Source: Vanessa cardui (Eukaryota > Arthropoda > Insecta > Lepidoptera > Nymphalidae). From it: 64,000 nucleotides of DNA. This document shows, in pieces, positions 25,278-38,376 of this stretch. The notes beneath the pieces were generated by a model. The model did not search any database, had not been told where the DNA came from, and was given only the letters and a program-made list of their open reading frames with translations. Position 1 is the stretch's first letter; every line of letters begins with the position of its first letter. The position numbers and the translations under genes are program-made. Location: contig NC_061129.1 of the NCBI RefSeq assembly GCF_905220365.1, positions 4,898,803-4,962,802 of the forward strand, in the 5' to 3' direction.

Positions 25278-25484
25278 GTGCAATGTAGACAGTGTGTCTC
25301 GTGTGTCGATACATCGATGCAGGTAGGCATGAATGACCGGCGAGGCGCCCCGCTGGCCGTGAGTTATGCGCCGGGCTCCCGGGGCGCGGCCGCTGCCTTC
25401 ACACCTCCGCCCGCGTGTGGTCCCGCGGTTTACGAGCCGGCTGTGGCTGCTGCGCGCGCGCAGGTCACTTTAATGCAACACTGA
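25278..25484 (+). other. Very GC-rich open segment: possible alternative exon or CpG-dense promoter
   Basis: In a region otherwise about two-thirds A+T, 25,330-25,465 is dominated by G and C. The plus strand stays open for 68 codons without stop; from the ATG at 25,331 it reads NDRRGAPLAVSYAPG, then a run of Ala, then PPPACGP and Ala/Pro-rich sequence. Third codon positions are strongly GC-biased, as in real coding DNA. A donor-like CAG followed by GTCACT lies near 25,466. No downstream partner exon was found, and the product resembles no domain I know. Alternatives are an unmethylated promoter island or a long intron's alternative first exon. Confidence 0.35.
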
Positions 25485-25489
25485 GCCAT

Positions 25490-27760
25490 CTCGCTGAATA
25501 TTGTTTTGAAAAAAAGGGATATTTTTAGACACTAAAAAGATTATTATTTCTGTACTTTTGACTAAATAGTACTAAAAAAACCGTTCGGATTTTACTAGTA
25601 CGCTAAAAGTATGTTAAAATTGTCTTTTAATATTTTTTACGTTATTTTTATATATTGTAATATAATTCATGTAGTTACACTTTTGACTCATCAACATCGA
25701 AATTAAAAAAAAAATACGAAACATATAAAAACTCTTTGAATTTTAGTACACTTATAGTTCTTTGATAAGATCTAGAGCTGGCTACATACGGCATAACGCT
25801 TTTCAAAGCCCACCTAAATCTTCCGGCGTTACTAGAGTAGATATCTTGAACGCGAGTATTATAATATTAGTCACATTAGTGTGTATACTTCACTTGGAAA
25901 TTATTTTATTTCTCAGACTTATTACGGCCTGCCGGTATTCCTGAGAGATACGATACTGGCTGCCGCCATTTTTATTGGACAAGAAGGAAATTCTAACGTT
26001 TAATATATTGTGAGTAAAATGTTTCGACTTTTATTTATTTAAGTACCCGTGAGTACGGATCCGGTGTAGGTTGCATCCAGAAGCTATTTTAATAATAAGT
26101 ATATTTATTTTTCTTTTGTAGTAGTAGGGTTTTGTAAGAAAAGTACAAAAATGATGTGTTACATAATATTTTTGAAATGTTCGAAAATGGAATGATTTTA
26201 ATAACAAACAAACCACGTTTTTTTTTTAAAACAAAAGTGATTTTAAATATGTATTTTTTTTTGAGATATTGCTTCGTAATTGCCAGATGACATTCTTATA
26301 CTTTTACTACATAATTGGTGGCTTAGTCAGGGGATGGAATAGTTAGGAAAAACCTGACTAAAGACATTATCTCTACTTAGGATTGGGACTGAACTGGAAC
26401 GCCTATAGGAGCACTCTTGTGTCTGGCCATCCACTTTTTATCAGCACATCAATAGTGGTAATTACCAAGGAATATTAAGGAACTTTCTCCACACAAGTAC
26501 GATTTGTACTTATTGTCATAGAAACGTTCTCGCCGCGAAGGTTACCCCGCGGGGTTATATATAAATATACATTAAGGAACTAGGAAAGGCTTTTTTCTCT
26601 TAGGTTAAAGAATTCTAAAATAACATCATTTTTAAAGACTCTCCCTTATACATTTAGTTGTAATTCCATAACCTCTTTAAAATTTACTCAATATTTACAG
26701 TTCCTTAGATTTACAGCCTTTTATAAACACATATATACATTTATAGAAAAAAAAATACCTAGCTACTAAATACGGGATGTCAGATATTTTTATCGTATTT
26801 TATACCCTATGTATATTGTAATAAGGGTTATGAAATTCTTTAAAAACTAAAAGGTTTACTGTAAGTCCGGTTATTTATCGCCGTCCTACTGCCCGGTAAG
26901 ATTTATGCAGCCACAGGAAATCACAGCAGCGATTCTTTTATCTTAACCGTAAATATTTTATTTAGTGCCTTATAGAGTAATTTAAGGCTGGAAACCGAAG
27001 TAACTTAAACAATTTATACAATCAAGTATAAATTATTACCAATCTTAACTCAAATATAAGAGTTTGGGTTAAAAATATTTTTATTTTGTTTTAAACCTAT
27101 GATATAAAATGTTTGGAAATTGTACATTTAAAAGTCGATAAAATACTTTTATATTTTAGCTATTTTAATATACCTTTAGTAGTATTAGTCAAGTAAGTAG
27201 TAATATCTTGATTATTTATTGTAATAAAAACTTACATTCGGATTACCTATAGTGGCTATCATTATAACTATAATCAATGTTATTTTAGTAAATAATAGGC
27301 TCAGTGACACAATATTTTCCATTTCAAAACCATTATAATGCATTTAAGAATATCCAGTAAATTCCATTTTTTCCAATAATTATTTTATATGTCTATATAA
27401 ATGACTTAAAACACGTATTGCTATATAAATATCTCCAATATGCGCTTAAAATTTATATTTAATTTATTAAGTTTTTCTTGTTTATATCGAAGAGATTATA
27501 TTCTCCTTTGTCAGAGCAAACATCCACTTACTATTTATGCCAAAAGTAATAGGTATAGAGATACCTTATTCTTTTTGCTAGTTTAAATGTGGTCATTAAA
27601 CTTTATACATATGTATAAATGTTTAATAAGGCAAAAAATCTTCTAAGGCGTTTTATACGAGACTGGTGTTGTCAATAATCTGGAACGAAGTTTAAGTTCA
27701 CATATATTTTAAAATATTTCTATGTATAAAATATACATAGAAATATTCAATAATTTTATA
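25490..27760. other. Gene-free AT-rich stretch
   Basis: Short GC-elevated patches occur at 26,320-26,560 and 26,870-26,960, but there is no exon with splice support. At 27,713-27,747 a perfect 16-bp inverted repeat (arms 27,713-27,728 and 27,732-27,747, 3-base spacer) precedes the repeat at 27,765. Confidence 0.45.
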
Positions 27761-27764
27761 TATA

Positions 27765-28012
27765 TTTTTTATGGTATAGGTTGACGGACGAGTATATGGG
27801 CCACCTGATGGTAAGTGGTCCCATCACCCTTACTTTCTCAATGTGCCACCAATCTTGGGAACTAAAATGTTATGGCCCTTGTGCCTGTAGTAACACTGAC
27901 ACTTCAGACCGGAACACAACAATACTGAGTACTGTTATTTGGCGGTAGAATAACTGATGAGTGGATGGTACCTACCCAGACGGGCTTGCACAAAGCCCTA
28001 CCACCAAGTAAA
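27765..28012 (+). repeat. GGCGGACGAGCAT SINE-like repeat, near full length
   Basis: All landmarks present, from ATGGTATAGGTTGACGGACG to GCTTGCACAAAGCCCTACCA; a short internal deletion follows CACCATCACCC-like sequence. Confidence 0.88.
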
Positions 28013-28269
28013 AAATATATAAAAATAGTCTCTATTATAATGCGTGACACATGTTTTTAAAAGTATGTAAGAAAGTACATAAGCAACAATTAGCATGAGT
28101 ATTAATAAATGCTTTATATATAATAGTAATTTTGAATTTATGAAAAAAATGCATTTTGGATGTTAACTAAGCTGTTATTGGAACTGTGAAAGTAAAACTA
28201 AAGTGAATATTATAGGATTATAAGACCAGGACCATACATGACTATTAATTCTTGCTCATTTCTTAGAAT

Positions 28270-28560
28270 GGACTCAATTGTGCAATATTACCGATACATA
28301 TGAACGTGGTTATTTAAATTGTAAATTATTCATAATCCTTTTTTCATTCGTGCGTCCTGGACCTAATATCGTATGGCGGGCAACGTGCGGGGGCGTCGAA
28401 TGCGAAAGATTTATTAAATGGCTACTGTATTTACCTCACAAACTGAGCAACGTAAGTGAAATTTATTTCGCATTTAAAATAATTATCCTCGCGCTGTTAC
28501 ATCGGTTACTTGGAAACTATGTTATTCGAAATCCGCTTGACATTTGCAATGCGCCGTAGA
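28270..28560. other. Repeat-free segment with GC-rich core
   Basis: The core near 28,365-28,410 is CG-rich. A plus-strand frame of 93 codons crosses it and a consensus-like donor (CAAC followed by GTAAGTG) lies at about 28,453, but no acceptor or partner exon and no known domain is seen. Conserved non-coding element is as likely as an exon. Confidence 0.3.
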
Positions 28561-28887
28561 TATAACTGATAAACTTACTGAATCTAAACATTAACATATT
28601 GCAATCCACAGATAATATAAATAATGTAAGGAAATGTTCGAATTCTAATTTTAAAACTATATTTTCTATAACGTTCAAGTGATGGCTATGACAATAGGCA
28701 GACTCGGCTCGGTACAAGGGATGCAATAAATATAGACGTTACGTGTTTTCAAGACCATAGTTGACGCACCTCAGTAAAGCTATCGCCAGAACAGTTCTTG
28801 ATGTCCTCTGCCATTTTATGCTGACAATTGGTTAATAGACAGGCCGTTAATCTGGCTTAGGCGACTCAGACACAAGATAATACTATA

Positions 28888-29060
28888 TTTGTTCCAACAA
28901 CAACAACTGTAAATTTCCCATTGCTGGGCTAAGGTCTCCTCACCATTTGAGGAGAAGGTTTGGAACAAGGGTTGGTAGAATACACATGTGGCAGAATTTC
29001 TATGAAATTAGACACATGTAGGTTTCCTCACGGTGCTTGCCTTCACCGCCCAGCAAAATG
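28888..29060 (-). mobile_element. tRNA-derived SINE, truncated
   Basis: Reverse copy from CAACAACAACAACTGTAAAT to CTTCACCGCCCAGCA, lacking the tRNA head. Confidence 0.85.
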
Positions 29061-29940
29061 AATTATTGGTTACGTTGCACCGAGAAGAGTTATTGTATAT
29101 TTATAAATTATTGCATTACAACCTGTTTGGAGATTATGTGGGGATCAAATTTCAAGGTCATAATCAATCGCAATAGTTTTACATGCAATTTTATCTAAAT
29201 GACATATTTTTGACACAAGGAGGTTTTAGCTCTGACATGGATATTAGCATGAGTTATTTATCATTTATTACTTTCTTAATTATTAAAAAGCTGTATACAC
29301 CCAAAAGCCAGATTTCAAAAAATTTCTTCTAACTTAAATCCCTCTAGAGATTACCTACCCTCTGTAAAGATTTATAGGTTTTTTCATCGACTGAGCCTTC
29401 TCATTACTCGATTTAATCTTAATCGCAATTACTCATTAGACGAGTAACGATTACATAAACACAATAATTAATTACGATTTATATCTTTATGAATAGTACA
29501 CTTCCTTAACAAAAATAATTTCATATACGAAAATATTAAGTAACCAAAAATGTTTTGTTCGTCCGAAATATCGCGGAAACAAAAAGGCAACGAAAGGCAG
29601 CATAACTCAGGCAGCAAGATTAAGCCCCGTTCGCAGATCCCATTTGCAGATTCATTCTCTTAGATTAAGTTACAGCCATTGCTACATTGTGGCGTTTTCA
29701 TGAGAACTTTATTAAACTCCTTCATATATTACGCTACACGCTGCCCACGCTACACAGCACAGACATCCTGTCACCCTTGTTAACGTAAACGTAGTATCTT
29801 TCAAAAGAATAACATTATAGTTATGTACATATACTTAAAGAATTTACCGTGGTTACTGTCACAATATTGTAAAAGTGGTTTTAACTTTAAAATCTTAACA
29901 ACCAATATTTTTACGTGTTGGATTTTCGTATATTTATGCC

Positions 29941-30300
29941 GCGTACCTTGGCTGGTCTAGTGGCTTCGTACAAAAAACGCCACAGACTCTGCAGTTCATG
30001 GATACACCAGGTTTGGCCAATAGAAAGTCATTACGTTTTTCGATCGAAACATTCTCAGTAACAGCTCATAGTCTGTAAGTTGGAAGTGTGTGCAAATTCG
30101 TACCTCGGAAAGCACGTGATGCCGTTAATCAAATGCTTGAGTTCCTCTCAGTCGTTTGCCGACTCATCGAAATATGAGAGTAAAGGAGTAGAGATTGTCT
30201 CTGTGTTAGCAAACACTACTCGTGCACTATAATAAATGGATATGTCTCCCTTGAGATTGGACGCCATGACAAAAATCGGGCAGAACGACATAATTATTAT
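29941..30300 (+). mobile_element. Decayed tRNA-headed SINE of a different family
   Basis: A box A-like GGCTGGTCTAGTGGC is followed 45 bp later by a degraded box B, then by a long body including TACCTCGGAAAGCACGTGA, TATGAGAGTAAAGG and GTGCACTATAATA, phrases I associate with a common lepidopteran SINE. Unrelated in sequence to the SINE family elsewhere in the window. Confidence 0.55.
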
Positions 30301-31554
30301 ATTATTTATTTTTTTTACTTTTTCAATGCTCTCGTTATCGGATATTGTCCAAACAAAAATGGTTAGGAGTACCTAATCATTAGATAAAAAAATCCGAACA
30401 ATTCTATATGTATTGAGTATGACTGCTTTCTGTAATAAAATAAACGTGAGTTTGTGAATACCAAACACCTATAAGCTGGAATAGTGAGTGAGGAATGACT
30501 CCGGTTGATGTGATGATATTATTAGTGTTATTGAAATTGGTATAAATTCGCTATTGTACTTTTCAATACATAAAACCTTACTTTAAAAGGATCAAAATGA
30601 CTTATAAGTTTGTTGAATTTATTCTCATTTTGACAAGGAGAATGTTTATTTAGTTAACAAGTAACTACAAACACGAGACGTTTTTAAGTACCAGTTTAAA
30701 GGCACGTACCTACCTGTTTAATTGTCATCAAAGTAAAATAAGATAATTATTAAATTAACCTGTTCTGTTTAATAATAATCATATAACAATATCTATTAAT
30801 ATATTAGGTTTAATATCAAATCTTTTTAGATTCCTATTTTTAACAGCATATTTAATTTTCTCTATATATTTGATATATGATTTATAACAGTGTATTATTT
30901 CGGAATAAACATAACACTCAAGTCAATAACGACTTATAAGCTTTTAATTTAATTCATTTTATTACAGGGAATATAATAAATGGATGTACTAGAATATGGC
31001 AGTTCGTTATTCTCGACTGACCTTCACGATTAGACTCCACTCCCACTTACCATCAGGTGGATTGAGGCGTCTCTGGATAGGCATATAAAAAATATATAAA
31101 AAAATCTTAATATAATAAATAATAAACACGAATGAAGGTTCAATTAGAACCCACACATAAGTACATACATAATTAAGTTTTAAATAACATTTAACAATAT
31201 CGATCAATATCGAATTTAAAATTATTTATTTCCAGAACAATTGTTATAGTTAACGCGTACTATAATCGAAACCTATCCAATAAACCTCTTGTAATATGTC
31301 ACAGGGGTAAGATAAAGATGGTTGCAAGTTTCACGTAAGCGCGGTAGGCTACAAGATATCATGTTATGCTACCGTATGAACACTACCAAGCCTTAAGGTT
31401 AACTGTCCACAAAACTGAACGCACTAAATAGCACAAACATTCGAAAAAAATATCGAAAAAAAATACAACTAACCAGACAAACTTAATAATTGAAATCGTC
31501 AACAATATAACGCTTAATATATCTTCGCGTAGCTTCAAACAATGCTATACAACT

Positions 31555-31800
31555 GGTATACAAGCCTTAGAAGTCTTATATTCCGCGGAGGAGATGCAAT
31601 CTGGACGCTTACAAATCGCACCGAGCAATGTAGGCGCGATTGAGTTATTATATCTTCCTGTTAGGCTACTTGTTTTTGTAGACGGCGTGTGTTTTTATTA
31701 ATTACGCGCTATAAATAATAAATATTTTATGTGTAATGCGATACGAGCGCAGGTTAGCGCGAGATGAGGCGGTCCGATACAACGCGGGTGGACCATACTG
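31555..31800. other. Repeat-free GC-elevated segment
   Basis: Scattered CG-rich patches such as GATACGAGCGCAGGTTAGCG and a TTAATTACGCGC motif. No exon found. Candidate conserved non-coding element. Confidence 0.3.
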
Positions 31801-32057
31801 TTATTATTCAACTTTTTGTAGTGATTTTTTATATTGTTTACTTACTTTATAAACGTTTAAAGACAATATACTCATACTTTGAATTGCTGATCAAATTAAT
31901 GATGAATCTTAGGCCCTTACCTTAAGAATCTATTTAATATCTGATAAATAAACATAATATTTAAGTATCATATTTAACAATTATTATGTTTTTTATGAGT
32001 AGGCTTTACGTGTCGTGAAAAAGACTATATTTACATGAGTAATATATTGATAATCAT

Positions 32058-32292
32058 CATCAGTTATTCTACCGCTAAATAACAGTACTCAGTATTGTTG
32101 TGTTCCAGTTTGAAGGGTGAGTGAGCCAGTGTAACTACCAGCACACGGGACATAACATCTTAGTTCCCAAGGTTGGTGGCACATTGACGATGTAAGGAAT
32201 AATTAATAATTCTTACAGCGTCAGTGTCTATGGGTGATGGTGACCACTTACCATCAGGTGACCCATATGCTCGTCCGCCAACCTATTTCATA
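32058..32292 (-). repeat. GGCGGACGAGCAT SINE-like repeat, near full length
   Basis: Reverse copy with all landmarks, ending in CTCGTCCGCCAACCTATTTC and an A-rich tail. Confidence 0.88.
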
Positions 32293-33928
32293 AAAAAAAA
32301 TAAAGATAATCACGATTGCTGACTGAGTTTTTTCCAGACCCTGACGATTCAACACTAGATACTCGTTAAAAAGAAACTACACGTAAGGTCTATTTGTTAA
32401 CTGAATACATAACATAGTAATTTATTATTATAAATTAAACAACATTGAACTTTAATGATAGTTTTCATTAAGATCGTTATTGAAATAGAAAGTTTATAGT
32501 TATTATAAAATAAGAAATTTAATTCGAACCTAGGTCTGTACGAGTATACAGAATATTATCCAATATTAAGATTGGAAATGCTTCGTTACGAGACGTGACG
32601 CTGCAAGCCAATGGCTCGTTAAATGCAACTTTTGTCCCAATCGATAAGCCTTCGATAACTTTGAAATACAATTTCTCTTAAGTTTAATATTTCCGAAGTA
32701 ATGTGTTAGATGTTATATATTGATTTATTATTAAAAAGTATTTATATTAATGTTTTTTTTTTATTTACATAAAACTTCTTTGGATGATTGGTTAAAACAA
32801 CATGAATATTTTTTTAAGACCGAAACATAGACGAAATTTTACCGGAATTATTCATAAAAAAACATTATTTGTCCATCTCTGAGCTTCTATGAACTGTTCT
32901 GAATTATAACAGTTATACTAAATAACGTTCTTTTTTTGTTATTGGTAACACTAACGCTCGTCAATAACTAATACAAAAAGAAATGAAACCGTCTATCAAA
33001 CAAAGAAGAAAAAGCTGCTGAACCCTTTTTGTTTTTGCTTGTTTATAAACAGATTTACTTTACGACGATTACTTTAACAATAGTCAAACCTTGGTACTAT
33101 TTTCATATACAATTTTACTTGTGTTCTAATCATTGTTTAGTCACTTAAAGCTTAAATAAAATAGATATTGTATACTTAGGAAATATATTTAAAAAAATAA
33201 CTATGATACTCGTACCATAAGAAAGAATTTCTTAAAAATCAAATTATAGTGCCTTGAAGGCGGTATAAAATTAAAAGACGCGTCAAGCACGCGACACTAA
33301 AATATTTCACTCAAGCACTTCAATCACGATGTACGCCCATTGTTAAAATTTAAACGGCCCTTACTGCGGCACTTAATATTAAGACTTTTCAATAAATCAC
33401 GAAAGTACTTATAAGTAGAGGACACGAAGCCAAATGACATGAGCTCAAATAATTTCACTAATATAAGTATGTTTAATTTTATTAATCATCGTTGAATATG
33501 CGTTCCTAAACTGGTCTTCATCCAAAATCTTCTAAACGAAAGATTGATATTGAAAAGCAAACAAATGTAACGATGTCAAAGGATTTTATTATTTTTTATT
33601 TTGGGTCCATTCTAGAAACAAGTAAACTGTGTCAAACGAAAAATAACAAAAATCTATATAGCCAGTAAACATTATTAAAGACCTAATTATTGATAAATAT
33701 TTTTGTAAAACCCAATGCATTATGACATTGTTTATATTAGACAGCTCTAATACTAAAAAGGTCTTATCTATAAGTAAAATTAACTTTCTCCTTTTAAAGA
33801 TTAAGCGAAGATGCATAAAGAGAAATAAATAGATATCTTAGATGATAATTATTACGAAAATAGACACACAAATACGAACGTTGTGAGTTGTGACATGAAT
33901 CATGAACAGAGTGTGTTTTATTATTTTC

Positions 33929-33950
33929 TTAATTTTTTTTTTTTTTATTA
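33929..33950. repeat. Poly(T) tract
   Basis: Near-continuous T run of about 20 bases. Flanking 32,300-34,420 is AT-rich with no supportable gene. Confidence 0.6.
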
Positions 33951-34424
33951 ATTTAAAAATGAACTCTGTAATAATGGAATTGGATGTGGGCGTTGATAAT
34001 TGCAACACGTTTTTACATCCGCGGTGTTGTCATCATTCTTAATCATTTTAAACATTATATTTAATCAGGAAAATTAACGAATTTGTTAATTTTTGCTGAT
34101 TAAATATACCTGTAATGACAAAATCGTGTTCTTTTATTCTGAACCTTTGATATATTAATTTAATTTTTGTTAATTAAGTATATCAATTAATTTGAAAATA
34201 AAATTAATGTTTGTTTCATTTATTATAAACAAAATTCACAGATTTACAGTAATACAGTATTTTGAATATTAATTCCTGAAAAATGCTCATTTCGCAATTA
34301 TATGTCGTTTCATCGTTATTCAATCGGTGGTATGTTATTTAAATGATTTATCATGAAACATAATTTTAAGCCTAAACGTTTGAATGTTTATTATGATGCG
34401 CTAGGATTTGAATCAATATTGCAA

Positions 34425-34645
34425 TAATATAGCCTCCGTGTCCTCCGTCCTCGAGCGATCCGGCCGGGAGCGTCTCGCACACGTCGCTTAATGTACCGAT
34501 TATTTATTGTCATTATACGCTATTACCGTCGCTAATAGTCCACGCCGCACGACACACCGAAAATCATTTTACGAACGACATTTTAAACGGGCCCGGTTAT
34601 TTGAAAAATTTGAAAGACACGTGCCTCGAAAAACATGTCACGAAA
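34425..34645. other. GC-rich repeat-free segment, candidate conserved non-coding element
   Basis: The block CGAGCGATCCGGCCGGGAGC followed by TTATTTATTGTCATTATACG combines CG-rich and homeodomain-like motifs. There is no open frame with splice sites. It looks like constrained regulatory DNA. Confidence 0.4.
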
Positions 34646-34844
34646 TTTTCTTGACGCGTTTTTTTTTTTAAATATAAGTGAATTGTTCCGTAAAACACAT
34701 ACTTAAATTTTGAATAAAAATATGAATTCATTATTATGTGTTCAAATTATCGCGACTGAAGCGCTCCTTTTTGCCCGCCATGTAGTTGTCACGATTTCAT
34801 CTCTCTTATATTTTTAAATGCTCGTATTTATTTATTTTATAATA

Positions 34845-35072
34845 TGCAGACGGCCAATTGGGCTACCCGATGACAAGGGGTCACCACAAGCCAAACACTT
34901 TGTAAGAAATGGTAAACATCATCATTTTGCCGCAAACCTTTAGAACTCAGCTATTTTACCCCATGTGTAATTACACTGGCTGACTCACCTTTCAAACCAA
35001 AACTCCACAATGCTTTTTGGCCGTAGAATATCTAACGAGACGGTTGCCAGACCAGGAACGAAGCCCTACAAT
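34845..35072 (+). repeat. GGCGGACGAGCAT SINE-like repeat, decayed
   Basis: Old copy with the landmarks in order (GCAGACGGCCAATTGGGCTA, TTACACTGGCTGACTCACC, ACGAAGCCCTACAAT). Confidence 0.7.
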
Positions 35073-35137
35073 CTTACTTTAAACAAAAATAAATGTAGTA
35101 CATAATTTACAAATATATAATAATTTATATTTATACT

Positions 35138-35425
35138 AACGACCCATTCCGGCTTCGTACGTGTGCAATAAGTACTGGTACTAAATATACTACAGAATTT
35201 GTTTATTTACGACATCATAGAAACTTCTAAAATTATCAGTGTTTCTTAACTATATTGTCCATGTATTATATACAAACATTTCCTCTCAACTCATCAAATT
35301 ACCTATTTACATATTTAAAAAAAACCGCATAAAAACTTTATAGATCTAAGCGTACCTACATAGGGATAGACATCGGTAAGCGATTTTGTTTTATACTATG
35401 TAATGATCAAAACAATAAACGTCAT
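35138..35425 (+). mobile_element. Helitron-like non-autonomous repeat
   Basis: Starts with ACTAACGACCCATTCCGGC and continues with ACTACAGAATTTGTTTATTT and AAATTATCAGTGTTTC, then TATAGATCTAAGCGTACCTA. It is co-linear with copies at 19,690 (minus), 46,376 (plus) and 60,946 (minus). Confidence 0.6.
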
Positions 35426-35940
35426 AAACGCTAAAGTTGTTTTATATACATAGAAACCTTTTTGAAATAATGAATACGAGGTAAATTAAAATCCTTTATA
35501 ATCTATAATGTATCGTAACCATTTCATTAACCGAAGGGTCTTATTAGGCACGTCACATGAGGAGGGCGGCCGCAGGGACGAAATCACATTCATCATACCC
35601 AACATATGTCGATATCAATCAGTCGATTAATGAACCAACCATCCATTAGGACACAGATCGCCCTTTAGAAACTCTACTCCTTTGATATTCGTATGTTTTA
35701 ATTAGTTGCTTGACTTATTAACAAATTGCTTCGCCTACCAACATTTACATGGTATTATTATATAAGTTCATACTGAAACTTTAGAATTATTAACTTAAAA
35801 CATTTTAAATTTAAATAATAAGTGTTGCCAATTAAAAAATGTATTTCAAAAAGTATTTATTACATTTTCAATCAGAATTTAATAAAATAAGCAATATGTA
35901 ATAAGTTTTGTTGAGATAAGCCGCATTAGGTTTTTTTTTT

Positions 35941-35990
35941 ACATTCACCAACCCGCATTGAGCAGCGTGGTGGAATAAACTCCAGAAACA
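35941..35990 (+). mobile_element. tRNA-derived SINE, short internal fragment
   Basis: Only CACCAACCCGCATTGAGCAG and GCGTGGTGGAATA remain. Confidence 0.7.
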
Positions 35991-36837
35991 TTCATAGGAT
36001 GATATTTATTATTTACTTTGATTTATTTTTTATCGTGTGTTCGGTCCAAGTACGTAACGAATTGTTATTTTTAGTTCCGCGTCGCTAGTAACAAATGGAA
36101 AATAGTTACCGTACGTATACAATTCTACCATCCGTAAACTATAGAAATCATTACTTGAAAATAGTAATTGGTAAGGATAGGTCGAAAATGGTCGAAATTC
36201 CTTTTAAAATATGGTTTATCCGAATTTCGGCGCCTCGAACCGAACCTCGACATTCGGCCGAAATTCGTTACAAATGCCGAACTTAATAAAACAAAAAATT
36301 ACTTCCTTACATTAATTTTACTGATTTTTATGGATATCATACTATCTAACATAACTGTTAAAAACCGTTTGGCCTTTGTACACCCTAATAGGTATAAAAT
36401 ATTTATTTAAATAAATACTTCCCAATAATTATCTTCTCACTCACTGAGAAGGTGTAAAAATGTACAATGATTATTAACTTTTTATATTTCCTTGTTTCAG
36501 AGTCCTTAAGATTGGCGCGTTCGTGCTCTCCTGATAGAAGATAAAAGAAAAAAGTTGCCGTCTAGAAATATATTATAATTAGAAATCTTTAAAATTGTAA
36601 ATAGTAAACAGTATTTATATCAAAATATTTTTAACGATGCGTCTCTTAATGTTTAAATAAAACTTTTTTTTAATAAATTTACGCCTTTTTTGTTACAAGA
36701 ACTAACCAAAAATCTTCCTATTTATTTAAACAAAATTTGTTACCATATAATTAATTATCTGTATCTAAATTACTTTATATACGATTAGTTCTCGCTCACG
36801 TGTCAAAAAAGGGAAAGATTATACGTTTGAGTCAAAA

Positions 36838-36966
36838 TATAACCTGAATCCTTCCATGAGGTTAAAGGTTCATACCAAATTTCATCATAATCGGTTCAGT
36901 AATTTACCCACGAAAGCGTAACAGACTGAGTTATAGACAACCGCATTTATAGTCTTAGTATAGATT
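36838..36966 (+). mobile_element. RTE-type LINE 3'-tail fragment
   Basis: Contains ACCAAATTTCATCATAATCG, GTAACAGACTGAGTTATAG and TTAGTATAGATTG, in the arrangement of lepidopteran RTE 3' ends as I recall them. A related fragment lies at 43,783-43,950. Confidence 0.55.
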
Positions 36967-38204
36967 GTTTACTCGAAACAAATTAAAATGCTAAAATAAT
37001 ACCTGTAAAAATTCGGTTAGAGCTAAAACCCCTTTCAAGCAATATCAGTAAACCTACTTAAGAACTTCTTGCAGGCTGTAAACTCCTTGGACAACATGGT
37101 CGCTCAATTGACTCCGCACACAATTGAGGCGCTATAGGCTGAACACAAACAGGGTTTTAAAAAAAGAAAACGACACATCGCAACTGTTGTGGCGATACAT
37201 AATCTAATCTACCTTCCCTTCGTATTCAATTCTAGCACGAAGATGATGTGTCATCTATTTGTTTAATTAAGTGACTTAAAATCTTAAACTGACACACAAT
37301 TTTCATTTTTAATTTATTAATGTAGAGCATAATAAATAAATTATATTACATATTTATCTGATACTCCTTGCTGAAAATATAATAACGTATTCGAAACCAT
37401 ATTGGCTGAAAATTTGCCACTGAAAACCCAAAAACCTGATCAATAAACAAACCTGTGCAGTAAGCTTCAAACCTCTTTCGTAATCTATTGTTTTTCTATA
37501 TTTATGACTTTGAATGTTTTACTTCTAAAACACATTATATTATTTTTATAAAATAATATCAAGATACCTAAATATCATTACTATTATTAAATCATGTATT
37601 ACTATTAAATTAATTTGTAATTGTGTTTTTATATAATTTACATGATCGATGAAGTCTCAGTAGGTACATCGTTGTAAGCTATGGCTATACTCTATTTACA
37701 ATGTTATGGCGGATATAAGAGAGATTAGTATTTATTTATCAAAAATAACGATATCTAATTACCAATTCCAATAGTTATAATTCGCACTAAAAGTTTCAAA
37801 TTACATAATTTCTACATACTAATTTCAGAACACTGTTGTCTTTGGAATTATTTTATTTTAGTTGTAATTTTACAAATATAGCATCTCGATTAAGTTTGGT
37901 GATACCAGAACAGACAAGAAACTCAACAATTACTTAAGCAGTCGTTCCATACTTATGACTGTCTTTATAAATTTAATTATTCTGCATAAATTATATAGGA
38001 AATACAATTAAATATGATTAAGAGCTAGAAACTAATGACAGTTAACCACTTGACACATGTCTCTTATTGCATAAAAGAAAATAAATTAAAAGGGTGTAAA
38101 AGAAACTCGACTTTTTATTACTTTATTTAATTACTCGCAGCTACTACTTATGTTAAGCCAAAACTTTCATTAAAGTCATCATTTTAAATTTGCAAACGAA
38201 ATTG

Positions 38205-38376
38205 TTATACATTATACATTGCTTCTAGTGTACTGTAACTCAGAAAATTCTTTCTTAAATAGTAATCAATGGTTATCGGCCATGGAGAACATCTTGTAGT
38301 TAACATCAAATGTGGCTTAAGTTCGCGTGTGTTCAAACAGTCGACATATGGACGTGGGATGTCGATGTCAGGTGGG
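38205..38376 (-). other. Open segment behind a splice-acceptor-like site
   Basis: On the minus strand AACTAACAG at about 38,377 precedes an open frame of 56 codons (PDIDIPRPYVDCLN and onward) ending in TAA at 38,205. The first half has codon-like, GC-elevated composition. The opposite strand also offers a small acceptor/donor-bounded exon (38,339-38,369), so the signal is ambiguous. No partner exon or domain was found. Confidence 0.2.

Noticed and set aside
37060..37140. Short open frame after TTCTTGCAG (AVNSLDNMVAQL and onward)
   Set aside because: Only about 20 codons to a stop; plausible terminal exon but no partner, so not reported as a feature.
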